A stretch of 64,000 nucleotides of DNA, taken from NCBI GenBank assembly GCA_020205615.1, contig CM035164.1, positions 123,686,307-123,750,306 on the forward strand, read 5' to 3'. The translations under genes were made by a program, and so were the position numbers. The notes under the pieces are model-generated. The model saw nothing but the letters and a program-made list of their open reading frames with translations, did no database searches and was not told where the DNA came from. Source of the stretch: Panax quinquefolius. Lineage: Eukaryota > Streptophyta > Magnoliopsida > Apiales > Araliaceae. Positions 12,144 through 24,076 of this stretch are shown here, piece by piece (within the stretch, counting starts at the first letter, position 1; each line of letters opens with the position of its first letter).

Positions 12144-14029
12144 TGAAAAGTAGTATGCACACAAGCCAATCATGTTTGATGATAAAGCATATACTTTGTA
12201 ACAATCTTATTCATTTATTAATAAAAAGTATTAATTTATTAAAGGCTTTAATTATCTACATGATGTTGTTTTATAATATGTGATAAACTCATAGTTTTAA
12301 GCAATGCTTTTAGAATAATGATGATGATCATTCTAATGAGATCTAAATTCTTAGAAAGCTTAAAACTAAAATAGTTCCCAATCATTGGATTACTAAATTG
12401 GGGATTAATGAATCCGGATAGATTGGGTACATACGCCGCTTGCTTCGTTGGATGAGGATGATTGATCTCATGATCATTTGTGTGGAGACACTAAAGCAAG
12501 TATGTAGGTGCTTATTAGAGAATAAGTTCAATTTGAGCATTGGCTCGCTAAGGAATACCTAATGGAGTTTTATTTGCATCACATAGGAATTCTCTGTAGT
12601 GATAGTAAGACTGAGTGATCCTTGGACTTGAGATCATCATAAGTATCTTGTGTATGATGAGTTATACTTTGACTTATTCCTTAAGACCCTTAGGGTATAT
12701 CAAAGGGTATGCTTGGGTATAATAAGTTGTACATGGAGATAATGTATGATCAATAAAGAATCTACCACTTCTAAAAAAGAAGAGAAATGTCTATATGATT
12801 CGATAAATGACAACCCAAGTAGTCCTTGTTAAGGCGAGAATGAAATTAGAAAGGAGTTTCTAATTTGCATTATTTAGAGTTGTGCATTTAAGAGTCGAAA
12901 TACATATAATTAAATAAAATAAGACTTGACAAAGAATTCCATGTCTTATATTTAATTGGGACATTGTATGGTGGAAGGATTGAATTCAGATTGGTAACTA
13001 TTTACTCAAAGGTTCTTTAATGATTAATGTTGAAATCTATATTATCCGGAAAGTCGTTGATCGCTAGGAGGCTTATCCCTATTGTAGAATAAATATTATT
13101 TATTTAAATAAATTAATTATTTAATTTATTTATTTAAATAAGATTAGAATTGTTCTAATTGATTTATTCACAATAGGTTTAATATGGAGAACCTAAAGGG
13201 TCACACCATAAAAGGAAGAATAATTATTTAAGAAGTTAATGGCATAATCGTAATAATATGTTAAGTATATTTAATTTAATCTATGGTGATAGAATAAATT
13301 AAATAGCTTAATATTTATTATTTAATATTTTAGAAATATTAAATATAAATTAATAAGAGGAGTCTTATTAATATTATTACAATTATTATTATTATTTTAA
13401 TTTCTAAAAGAGTTTAGGAATTAATTTAATATAAGTACTCTCATTTATTCCTAATTGGATTAGGAAGGAAAATTAGTTAAAGGAGTTTAATTAATTATCC
13501 CTAATAAGATTATGGAGCTTAATTAATTAAAAGAATTTAATTAATTAAATAAAACCCAATTCCTTAATTGTTAAGGTGGGTTGCTTACATCTATAAATAA
13601 GAGGAGTCTTATTATGGGTGTGGGGGTTGTTGACTTTTTTACAACGTAATAATTCCAATTTGTTGGAGAGCACGCCTTTCTATAGAGATAGAAAACTAGG
13701 GTTTGAGCCAATACCCTTCTTCTTGAATTCTTATTACTCCTTGGTGGATCACCTCAGAGGCCAAACATATGGGTGGCTAACGTTGATCAAAGGAAGGAAT
13801 CAAACCCCATGGATTCAAGTTGAACGCGAAAGGATTTGGAGGTGAACTTGTACTCGAGGAAGCTCGATCTTCAAGAGTATGATTTTATTCTTTATCTTTT
13901 CGTTTAATTAATAATTGTGCATAAAGGTGATCCCAGGGTATATGGTTTGTAAATTTTTAAACTCGATTTTTACACGCTTCCGCACTTTTATGCAATTTGA
14001 TTGCGTTCTTAAATATTACAAACCTAACA
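12144..14029 (+). repeat. copia second LTR
   Basis: Begins TGAAAAGTAGTATG after the polypurine tract and ends CCTAACA before a primer-site copy. It is 1886 bp, long for a copia LTR, and near-identical in layout to 4749-6641. It is not followed by flanking DNA but by a second leader. Confidence 0.85.
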
Positions 14030-15924
14030 GTGGCATCAGAGCCAAACCTTTATGCGAATTATTAATTATTTTAATTTGATATGTATATTGATATGTGTTT
14101 AGAACAATTTAATTGGGCATAATTTTATTGTATAAAATTAAAAAAAAAAAAAAAAAGGACCGAAATTTTTTTTTTTTTGGCATGGCTTGTTGCGCTGTTC
14201 CGTGGAAATTGGTTTCTTGGATTCAAAATTGGTGGGTGGCCCACGTGAAACAAAATAATCCCAGGATCAATTTTTTTGAAAAAGGGACATGCAAGGATAT
14301 CAGGCCACGTGAAACATTTTTTTTTTTTTAAGTGTTGTAAAAGTTACCAAGATTCATAAGGAGCTTAAATTGTACAGCGAATTCTATGAATTACCTGCCA
14401 CGGTTTTATTTTTTTTTGAAAAAGTTAGTGGCAACCTTGTTAACGTTATATATATATTTAATATATATATATACGGTTTATATATATATATATTATAGTT
14501 ATATATATATTATTCTTAATAATTTTAGAATTAAAAAAAGTTTATTTTAATTAAAAAAAAAAAAAGTTTATTTTAATCTTAAAATAAAAGAGTTTATTTT
14601 AATTTTAAAATTAAAATACTAAAATTCAGTTGGAATTGGATTTCAAGATAACTAATTAGAGTTGAAATTGGATTATAACTTTCCTTAAATAAAGGAGTTT
14701 ATTTAGATATGAAATAAGATTTTATATTATTCAAAATAAAAGAGTTTATTTTTGAATAGGAAAGAGAATCCATATTTTCTTAAATAAAGGAGTTTATTTA
14801 AATATGAAATAAGATTTCATATTATTCAAAATAAAAGAGTTTATTTGTGAATAGGAAAAGAAAATCCTAATTTCCTTAAATAAAGGAGTTTATTTAGATA
14901 TGAAATATGATTTCATATTATTCAAAATAAAGGAGTTTATTTATGAATAGTGAAAGAGAATCGTGTTTCCTTTAATAAAGGAGTTTTTTTTTTACATGGA
15001 ATTGGATTCCATAATTAATTAAAATAAAGGAGTTTATTTTGATTAAAGATTTTGATTAAAATAAAATAGTTTATTTTATTCAAAATTGGATAAATTAAAA
15101 TAAAATAGTTTTATTTTGATTTAAATTTGGATTAAAATAAAAGAGTTTATTTTAATTCAAAATTAGATTTTATACTAACTAAATCGCCCATTAAATGATA
15201 TCAATATATATATTAAATGTTTATTATTCATAAGATGAATGTTATTTATTGATGCATATGGTGATGTGTATGATAATAAATGGGATTGATTATGGACTAT
15301 TGACCAATGCGATTGGATTTTATTTTAGTTGGATGCATGAATGTATGGGTTTTATTAAGTGGGTTCTGCAGACTCGCCTTCTCTAATTTTTACGAATGTA
15401 AATTCTATCTCCTCCTATTTACTTCCCTCGATCGCGATCAAGGTTTCTATTTATTTTAATTAGTTTTGTAATAGGAATAGTTAGAATTAATTTTGAAGAA
15501 TTAGAGATCAAGGAGAAGGAGGCGCTTGAAGACCCGTTTGTAATGGAGCAGGGTTTAAATGTAATAGTTATATTTAAATATTATTTCTTACACCCTGGGG
15601 GGTTTGACCTTTTGGTTCACTTGGTGGCTCTAAAGTGAACCAAACTAGAATAAAAGTCCATAATCAATCCGGGTAGAATATAGTATTCTATATGTGCATG
15701 CTTATATTATATATATTATATATTATGCAAAACATGTTTCGCATGTTAATTAATATATACGCGTATTTTATATATATATAATGCGCTTAAACAAAGAATG
15801 AGACAAATTAATAACAAACCCCTCAATTTTTATATTAAGTCCTAAGCGTTCAAAGATATTTGGAATATCGAACGCGTCGCTATTTAACATGATAAAATTA
15901 ATAGAGTATTAAATATTTAATATG
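14030..15924 (+). repeat. second copia leader copy, truncated
   Basis: Matches 6642-8541 including primer site, poly-A/T runs, TA microsatellite and AAATAAAGGAGTTTATTT units. It stops at TTTAATATG, where copy 1 continues into the TTTGTTGTGTC repeats but this copy jumps into the end of the gypsy LTR. The ATG at 15922-15924 is shared by both parents of the junction (microhomology). Confidence 0.83.
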
Positions 15925-15955
15925 GGTGGACGATACCTAATTTTGGGGCGCCACG
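15925..15955 (+). repeat. 3' tip of the 5' LTR of element P
   Basis: GGTGG-CGATACC...TTTTGGGGCGCCACG matches the ends at 22890-22935 and 24040-24076 and, inverted, at 24959-24990 and 61506-61535. It resumes the gypsy LTR after the copia insertion and an LTR deletion of about 1.7 kb. Confidence 0.8.
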
Positions 15956-15970
15956 GTTGGTATCGAGCTT
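15956..15970 (+). promoter_or_regulatory. primer-binding site of gypsy element P
   Basis: TTGGTATCGAGCTTAAG directly follows the LTR end. It resembles the initiator-Met complement TGGTATCAGAGC but lacks the bases AGA/A. The same shortened form occurs on the minus strand at 24946-24957. Confidence 0.7.
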
Positions 15971-16099
15971 AAGGATATGATCCTGGCTAAGATGCGAGAT
16001 AAGAACTAGGAGGGAGAGGCAGGGGAATTCCTTCGCTAGTATGACCTACCTAAGTTTATTTGTTATTTAATTGGTCGGTCAAAGTATAGGGATAATATT

Positions 16100-16870
16100 T
16101 GATATATTAATTAACCTCTTGTGTTGTGGCGGTGTTTGGAAATGGCGGTGAAAATATTCACAATGGAGTGAATGTGACCGTTGTGACACCTTTAATCACT
16201 AATCGAGTTAATGCGATGTCGGACGAGGAACAAATTAGAGATATCCACGTCGTGAATGAAGAACTAATTGTTGCACGAGCTAGCTAGTTGCAGAGGTATC
16301 GGTGAGAGTGAGTGAAGAAGAGGAAGAAGAAGAAGAAGAGAACACGAGGAGAATTGGTTAGAAGAAGTTTATGATCAAAACTTAGAATTATAAAATTGTG
16401 TTCGTGAGCTAGAAGAACAAAGTTGAAGAGCGGCAAACGGTCGTGGAACAAAAGGATACAACAATTCAAAATTGGGTTACCCGATATGTGATACTCGAAC
16501 AAAATCATGCTTTGGCGCGGTGTAAGATATTAAAGTTGGAATCGAGAATTTAAAAATCAAAGATCTATTGAAAGAAGAAACAATCGAGCGAAGGAGAATA
16601 GCGGCGTCGTGGGTAAAAGTTGCACAACGCGTTGATAGTGTAGAAAAGACGATAGATCCAATAAAGCCAAAATAGATGAAATGGACTTTGCTTTTTGGAC
16701 AAGAATTGGAGAGATTTAACATCGAATTGAATTACCTTGTGCATAGCGGTCAACCCGAATTCGATATGGATCGAAGAATAATGATTCAAATCATGGATCA
16801 GAATGTGAAGAAGCACTTAAGGGTGGAATGTACCCTATAAGAAAGTCAAAACTCGGTAATTTAAGCGAGG
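16100..16870 (+). pseudogene. gag-like reading frames of element P, broken
   Basis: A coding-like stretch with several frame changes. One frame (about 16400-16500) reads an acidic, heptad-like segment including ELEEQ and VVEQKDTTIQNWVTRYVILE, consistent with a coiled coil. About 16560-16680 reads a charged segment (LLKEETIERRRIAASWVKV). It sits where gag should be, between primer site and protease remnant, but I do not recognise the standard gypsy gag blocks that element M has. A GAA-rich tract at 16315-16345 may be slippage-prone. No function can be assigned. Confidence 0.5.
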
Positions 16871-16873
16871 CGT

Positions 16874-17290
16874 TTGTCGAGAAACCCGAACGAAGTTATT
16901 ACGGGTAAATTAATTATAAATTATTACGAAGTCTATACTTTATTCAATACAAGTTCTACCCACTCTTTTATTCTACCTAGTTGTATTCAATGTTTAAATT
17001 TGACTCAGGAAAAATTAGACTTTGATTTATCTATTGAAACTTCATCAGAGGTAAACCTTCGTTACCTCCAATCGTTTATTAATCTTGTTGTTTCAAATAA
17101 ACACTTTCACGATCTTATCTCTTTGAAAATACTTGCCTTTGAGGTAATTTTTGAAAACGATTGATTAACTACTCATTATTCTTTTTGTAAGGTTGTTAGC
17201 TTTCATATTCTAACCAACTTTGTTATATGAATTCAAAGTAACCAAACCCTAAAATTAATCACTATTATATCAAGCCATAAGTAAAGAGCC
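16874..17290 (+). pseudogene. dead retropepsin of element P
   Basis: The reading frame 16874-17164 is a clear homologue of the protease of element M (shared: KLDFDLS, LISLKILAF, THSFI). The catalytic DTG is changed to NTS (YTLFNTSSTHSFI), and the flap region is shortened. Downstream decayed codons to about 17290 still follow the M sequence (LTTHY, ITIIS). Loss of the catalytic Asp means this protease cannot work. RT, RNase H and integrase are absent after it, so P depended on other elements. Confidence 0.8.
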
Positions 17291-18889
17291 CCGATCCTTT
17301 CGTTGTTGACTTACTTGTGTGGAATGCAATGCAACCGGACTTTACAGAGGCGACGTCGTGAATGGCGATTACAAGTTGATAGGTATCATTGTGAGGTGAT
17401 ATCTAGGTTAAAGGATAGAAGTCACGATTGGTATCAATGTGATGTCTTATCCAAGTCTTGGATGAGAGTCACAATTTTGAATGATATTTCTATTATTAAT
17501 AAATTTCTTGCGTATTCTTGAAAACTTCTTAGCCTACTTAGAGCGTGAAATCGAATTTTGTATTGACCCCAAAGATAAAACCCATTTCTTAAACCCTCAA
17601 ATATTTCTTCAACTAAAATGAGCAGATTTCGTGGTTTATGATGAAAGTCATAATAAAAGCATTGGACTAATGAAAATCATGGGTATACGTGGTATTAGTA
17701 AGTGTTATGATGAGTTATGTTGGTTAGTATGTAAAAACATGAAAGTTTCTTAGAAATCACAAAGAGTTGAAAATCAGATTTTGGTGAAAAACGTAACATG
17801 AAATTCAATTGACCATATCTCCTATTATATTTTGAATTTTTGAGTGTGGTCAAGTTCTAGAGTTAGATCTATGAGTTACCTAACTAATCCAAGTGAAATC
17901 ACTGAAAAAGGTGTTGTAGATTTTTGTGTGGACTGATTTTAGCAAAGGAGTGCAAAGCTGCAAAAACCGAAAAAGCTGTTGCCATGATTTTAGAGGGACT
18001 GTTTCGGCCACTTAAATTATGAAAACAATTCTGGCCTTTTTGGACATGAAGGTATATGGTATAAAGTACCTTCTGTCCAAAAATGAGCTCATTCTGACTT
18101 AAAATGAGCAAGTTATGACTATTTCAATATTTAAGTTTTTCCGACGAAAAATGCTATAACCGGAGTTCTATAACTCCGATGACCATGAAATTTAAACTAG
18201 AAGCTCACGTTAACATGTGTAAGGTCCTTCCAAGATTTGGGAATTTTTGGATTTAAACTTGAGGTAGCTAATTTCTTAAGGAATTAATTAGAAATTGATT
18301 TTTGAAAAATAGTAAATGAATTTTAAAAATTCGAGAAAAATATATTTTCATTATGGGATTATATTATGCTAAATTCAGAAAAGAAATATTTTTGGGACTG
18401 ATTTGGTATTTTCATGAAAATAGTTTAGTTATGAACATATGAGTTAAATATGTTATGTGAAGTAACAAAGTTGAAAATAGGATTTTATGGCTAGAGAATC
18501 CTATATAGAGTATATGCATATTTTTTGATGAAGGATTTGATAATTGGTGATGATATCTTATGAGTATGGCATTTTGAATGATTAAATGCATTATATGGTA
18601 AAGCGTAAACAATTGAGATAAATTGTTTATAAATTTAAGAAGTGATTAAAATATTATTATAATATTAATGATATTAGATTATGAGATTATTAAGTGATTG
18701 ATAACATGGGGATATTCTTGAATCTCGGATAAATTATATTATAAAGGTTTAATATTTATCCTTTATCTCATTTGATTGATTCTTTATATCATTATCCTCA
18801 TGTTTATATTATGTTGAAAGTCATCTGCGTGGCTGTGTAGTGCATAGATGGACTTGGTATGATTATGACCGGGGATTGTTGGTATAATC
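17291..18889 (+). mobile_element. non-coding part of element P, LTR-like
   Basis: No supported gene. 18300-18715 is closely similar to 61005-61430, which lies inside a plus-strand gypsy LTR, so LTR-type sequence sits inside the body of P. 17300-17520 is an open frame without recognisable similarity. The segment 18780-18890 reads like the LTR portion at 21970-22080. Confidence 0.6.
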
Positions 18890-20270
18890 ATAATGTAATT
18901 GAATACACAATTATCTTTGGTCGTAGTGCATGGATAATTTGTGGTCGTGATATCTTAATGAATACGATTATTATCTTTGGTAGTAATACGATAATTTGTG
19001 GATCGTGATACTAATGAATACATGATTATCTTTTGGTAGTAGTGCATGGATAATTTGTGGTCGTGATACTAATGAATACACAATTATCTTTGGTCGTAGT
19101 GCATAGATAATTTATGGTAATGATACTAATGAATACACAATTATCTTTGGTAGTAGTGCATGGATAATTTGTGGTCGTGATACTAATGAATACACGATCA
19201 TCTTTGGTAGTAGTGCATACATAATTTGTGGTCGTGATCTTAATGAATACACAATTATCTTTGGTCGTAGTGTATAGATAATTTATGGTCGTGATCTTAA
19301 TGAATACACAATTATCTTTGGTAGTAGTGCATGGATAATTGTGGTCGTGATATAATGAATACTACGATCATCTTTCGGCGTAGTGATGCATAATTTGTGG
19401 TCGTGATACTAATGAATACATGATTATCTTTGGTAGATGCATGGATAATTTGTGTCGTTGATACTAATGAATACACGATTATCTTTGCAGTGGATGGTTT
19501 GTGGTCGTGATACTAATGAATACACGATTATCTTTAGTCGTAGTGCATGGATAATTTGTGGTCGTGATACTAATGAATACACGATTATCTTTGGCCGTAG
19601 TCATGGATAATTTGTGGTCGTGATCTTAATGAATAACAATTATCTTTGGTCGTGGTGCGTAGATAATTTGTAATGAATCTAATGAATACAATTATCTTTG
19701 GTAGTAGTGCATGGATAATTTGTGGTGATGATACTAATGAATACACGATTATCTTTGGTAGTAGTCATGGATAATTTGTGGTCGGTGATCTTAATGAATA
19801 CACGATTATCTTTGGTAGTAGTGCATGGATAATTTATGGTCGTGATACTTAATGAATACACGATTATCTTTGGCAGTAGTGCATGGATAATTCGTGGTCG
19901 TGATACTAATGAATATCCTTGGCACAGTAGTGGGGATGATTCGATGATATGGATTAATTATCGAATTTGAGTCTCGTGAATGAAATATTAATTCATGGAT
20001 GTGGTAAAAGTCATCTTTGGTCGTAGTGCATTGATAGACTTGGTATGATTATGACCAAGGATTATTCGGTATAATCATGGTATCAGATTGAAAACACGAA
20101 TATCCTTGGCGATTAGTGCATAGATAATTCGTGGTAATTCGGATCTTATTAAGTGCGTCTCAAAGATTATTGGTTTTCTGATTGTATATCTTTGGCTGTA
20201 GTGCAAAAAGATGAATTGTTAATGAACATCTTTGGCGGATTGTGAAGATGAATTTAATATTTTTTAACGA
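18890..20270 (+). repeat. tandem array of a 57-bp repeat
   Basis: About 18 head-to-tail copies of a ~57-bp unit, regular from 18890 to about 19915 and decayed to 20270. Each unit contains AATGAATACACGATTATC, TTTGGTAGTAGTGCATGG and ATAATTTGTGGTCGTGATAC. Units are contiguous with no unique spacers. The ATCTTTGG...AGTGCA core also occurs as 4-5 looser copies inside the related LTRs (inverted at 25500-25640 and 62040-62290). Confidence 0.9.
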
Positions 20271-20342
20271 TAAAAGGTATTCAAGGTATCCTCACCTCTT
20301 ATCATACTGTGTCGTAACCTAATTTCGAGGGCGAAATTCCAT

Positions 20343-20353
20343 AAGGAGGGAGA
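20343..20353 (+). promoter_or_regulatory. polypurine tract of gypsy element P
   Basis: AAGGAGGGAGA directly before TGTGAGACCCC, preceded by TTTCGAGGGCGAAATTCCAT, the usual end of the internal region of plant gypsy elements. It fixes the orientation of P as plus. Confidence 0.85.
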
Positions 20354-20354
20354 T

Positions 20355-22935
20355 TGTGAGACCCCAGATTTTATCAATAAAGATTTAAATTTTGTCGAAA
20401 TAATTTTTAATGTTATGGTGTGAATTTGAGATAATATTATAGTTGTGGGTAGTATTTATAAATTTTGCAAAGTATCACAGTGGTTATATTATATTCGATT
20501 GGTGGGGAATATTCGGTTTAGCGAGAGGAATATTCGTATAACGGCTCAATCATTGGTGGACTCCTTAATGTAATTATTGTCGGATCGAGAAACGACAAAA
20601 AAATATTTTATTGAAATAACGGCGGAAGTTTTACAGTGGATCTTGTTGAACTACTTTCGGTAGTAAAAGTACAAGAATGTCGTGTGGTTGCATAAGTAAG
20701 CATTACGGTATTGATTATTGATGCTTATGTGAGAAGCCACTTAGTTTGATTCCATTATTGTCGATTAATAATATGAATTATTATAGTGATAATGACGTTT
20801 TGTTTTATTCAGTATTATTAACGTAATAAAAGCGAAACATCTTTTATATAAAATGTAATACTTTATTAAAGTTATTCTATAAATAGAATATATTATATTT
20901 TATTATGCATAGTGTTGCATAGTGTTTTTGCGTATTGTTGCATAGTGTTTGTATAGTAAAATTTTTTATATAAATAGAATATATGATATTTTATTTAAAA
21001 GATTTTGCTTTAAATATGGACCGTCAGATTAAAGTAAATCAATCTGGACCGTTTCATGGATTAATTACTATGCATTCTATTTTCCTATAAATGAAGCTCA
21101 TTCCTTCATTATTTTCTTTTAATTCCTTTGAAACTCTAGAGAGAAATTATAGAGAGAATTTATAGAGAGAAAATCTATAGAGAGAAAAGAAGAGTATTAC
21201 GGTACTTCACTACTTTGATATCCAATGTCTTTTACGGTAAGGGATATTATTTGTTGTTGTAGTAAAGGGTGTTATTCTTTCTTATTCATGAAGAGAACTT
21301 ACATTATTCCATTCATTATTATTACATTGGAATAACTTTGTAAAAGTGGCATACCCTATACATAACAGAGCACTGTGGATACCTATACTTGGTAAAATCC
21401 TTATATTATTTCATTCTTATTTATTACATTGGAATAACTTTGTATCTGCAGAATCCCCTATACTTGGTGATTTTCTTTTGTTATTCCATTCTTTATTATT
21501 CATTTGAATATCCTATCGTGTGTTTACAGGGACTGGTTCCATTGTTTATTATTCGCATTTATTATTACGTTGGAATATCACATCTGTGTGTTTTACACAG
21601 GACTTGGTTCCATTGTTTATTATTATTTAGCATTTATTATTACATTGGATCATCCCGCCGGTATGAATTTCACCGACTTGGTTCCGTTATTATTATTACA
21701 TTGGAATAACTGTCATCTCTTAATCCGCATGCATGGTGATTTCCTTTGTTATTCCATTCTTTATTATACCCGGTTGGTTAAAACTTGGACTTCTATACTC
21801 CATGAAATTAGTAGAATATTCATGATATTTTCGTTTCATCCAGTATCTTTTCATGGAAATATTCTTCTGATCATTCTTGAATTTTACTCTACAAAAGCAA
21901 AGTATCTTGTTGACAATTTGGACGTTCTTAATTCTGGATAAAATAATTCTTGAACTTGTTTTATTGAATTATTATGTCATTGTCATCATCCTCATGTTAT
22001 AATATGTTATCTTTGGCTTACGTGCATAGATGAACTTAGTATGATTATGACCGAGGATCATTCGGTATAATCATGGCTTGTTATAAATGATGTGATAAAA
22101 GTCCTCGGTGGCTTTTGTAATGCGGTGATGGATAGTTTTTGGTATGATTATGACCGGGGTGATTTGGTATAGTCATGACCATTGATAATTTGATGAAAAT
22201 CCTTGGACTGTAGTAGTGCGGGGATGATTAGATATTGTGGTTTATTCATTAAACCGACTCTTAGTGATAAAATTTATGAAAACCTTTTAAAACCTAAAAG
22301 ATAGTAGACTTTATTTTCTACTTGACTCTTTTAATGGATTGCATATAAGCGGTTTGTTGTAGTTAAAACTGGTTGTCTATTGTATTTTATCGGTTTAACA
22401 TTTCGTTGAAGGCTAATGATAATTTATTTCGCATTATCTTAGTCATAATATTTCTTCGAAGAGGCTAGCATTGAGCTCACCCTTTCTTTTTTTTTCTATA
22501 AATATTCTTCTTGAATATTATGGAAATGAGATGTTATAAATATTTATAAATTGAGCAAAAAGGAAGCGGAGTAATGGTCGAGAGGATAGCATTACCTTGT
22601 GAAATTATTTGTCCCCTTTTATAAAATTCATAAATACCGGTGGTATTTTGAATATCTGGCGTGGAATAAATTTGAAATAGTGTGATAATAGTTGTAATGA
22701 GGACTCTTATATTATTTTTGAGTTTGTATAATATCTAGTGAAAGATTAAAATATTTATAAAAAAAATGATTTTGGTAAGTGATTATTTTATTATATTATC
22801 ATCTAAGAGTCTCTTCATTACGATAGTTATATTAGTAAGTTGTATTTGAATTTATGTAATAGTATTTGTAAGTGGCGACCACCAAGATGGGTGACGTATA
22901 CGGTGCTTAAGCTAGAAATTTTAGAGGGGGGCGCC
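20355..22935 (+). mobile_element. 3' LTR of gypsy element P
   Basis: Starts TGTGAGACCCC after the polypurine tract and ends near GGGGGGCGCC, about 2.58 kb, close to the 2.62 kb of the LTR of M. The first 2 kb align with 2755-4748. Its last third aligns with the M-family LTR (for instance GTTGTCTATTGTATT and TATCTTAGTCATAATATTTC), so P and M are diverged subfamilies. Confidence 0.83.
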
Positions 22936-24076
22936 ATTGCGTTATTTATAGAGAGAAAGTATAGAGAGAATAAGAGAAAGAAGAAGAGTATTTTGTTCTT
23001 ACTGTTCTTTATTCAATCTCCTCCAAATGTAAAGGGTGTTATTATTTCTTATTTGTTATTCCAACGATTCTTGGTGACATTCTTATTATACATTCGGAAC
23101 ATCACATGCATGTGCCTTTAAAATCTTTATTATTATACATTGGTCGTCTTCATCTTTATTATTCTGTTGGAACATCTGCGTCAATATCGTGGTGTTTTTT
23201 AGGACCGGTTCGTTTTTATTTATTTGGAAATCTCTGTGTTTTACTTGGGATGCAGTTTCGCTTCTTCTATTTTCATGGTGGTTATTCCATTCATGATTAG
23301 TTACCACTCCATGAGTGGTTACCTCTACAAAGCTTTTTGTCCGGATAAAATAATTCTTGAACTTGTTTTATTGAATTCTTATATCATTGTCATCATCCTC
23401 ATGTTATATTTTTTTGAAAGTCTCATGGCAACTTTAGTGCATAGATGGACTTGGTATGATTTTCTATTGGTTAATCATCGCGACCGTAATGTTACAAATG
23501 ATGTTATCATGATCACGACCATTATTCATTGAATAATCGTGGTCAATCGCTAAAGAATATGGCCGTGATGCGGGTGATCGGTTATGATCCCGACTCTTTT
23601 AATGGATCTATTGTATTTTATCGGTTTAACATTATTGAAGACTATTGATATTAACATTATCTTAGTCATAATATTTATTGGGCTCGCTCACCCTTTTCTT
23701 TCACCTATGATAACAATGGGACGAATCGTGGAAACGAGTGATGGTCCTCAAGATAGCATTAGTAGTCCTCACTATTCGTAAAATAGTGTGATAATAACTT
23801 TGTAATGAGGACTTTTTGTTTGAGTTTGTATAAGAGAAAATTTATCATGATTTTAGAAATGAGATGTTAATCGTACCATGTAAATTATCGACCCAAGATG
23901 GGTTTCAAACCTCTCTCAATATTCATGAAAAACATAGTTGTAATGAGGACTCGTTTTGAGTTTGTATAACGTTACTCATTCTTACCAGTGATTATATTAG
24001 TAAGATTGTATTTGAATATATACCCGTATAAGTGGCGACCAAGATGGGTGGCGATACCTAATTTTGGAGGTGCGAT
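22936..24076 (+). mobile_element. extra 5'-truncated gypsy LTR fragment
   Basis: Picks up again inside the LTR (TTTATAGAGAGAAAG near 22943, as at 21145) and ends with GGGTGGCGATACCTAATTTTGG at 24043-24064. It is a second, partial and more diverged LTR directly behind the 3' LTR of P. It may come from unequal recombination or another insertion. Confidence 0.7.

Larger units (their letters stand above)
4749..15924 (+). mobile_element. Ty1/copia composite inside the LTR of P
   Basis: Direct repeats of about 1.89 kb (4749-6641 and 12144-14029) flank an internal region with decayed copia gag, protease, integrase, RT and RNase H in that order, and a polypurine tract before the second LTR. Unusually the second LTR is followed by another primer site and a second copy of the leader (14030-15924, matching 6642-8541) before the sequence snaps back into the end of the gypsy LTR. 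The base before the insertion (GCATA, 4744-4748) matches the uninterrupted LTR copy near 22335-22350, which marks the entry point. Confidence 0.85.

Noticed and set aside
18890..20270. CRISPR-like array of regular repeats
   Set aside because: Units are contiguous and similar along their whole length with no unique spacers, and this is plant nuclear DNA. It is a minisatellite.
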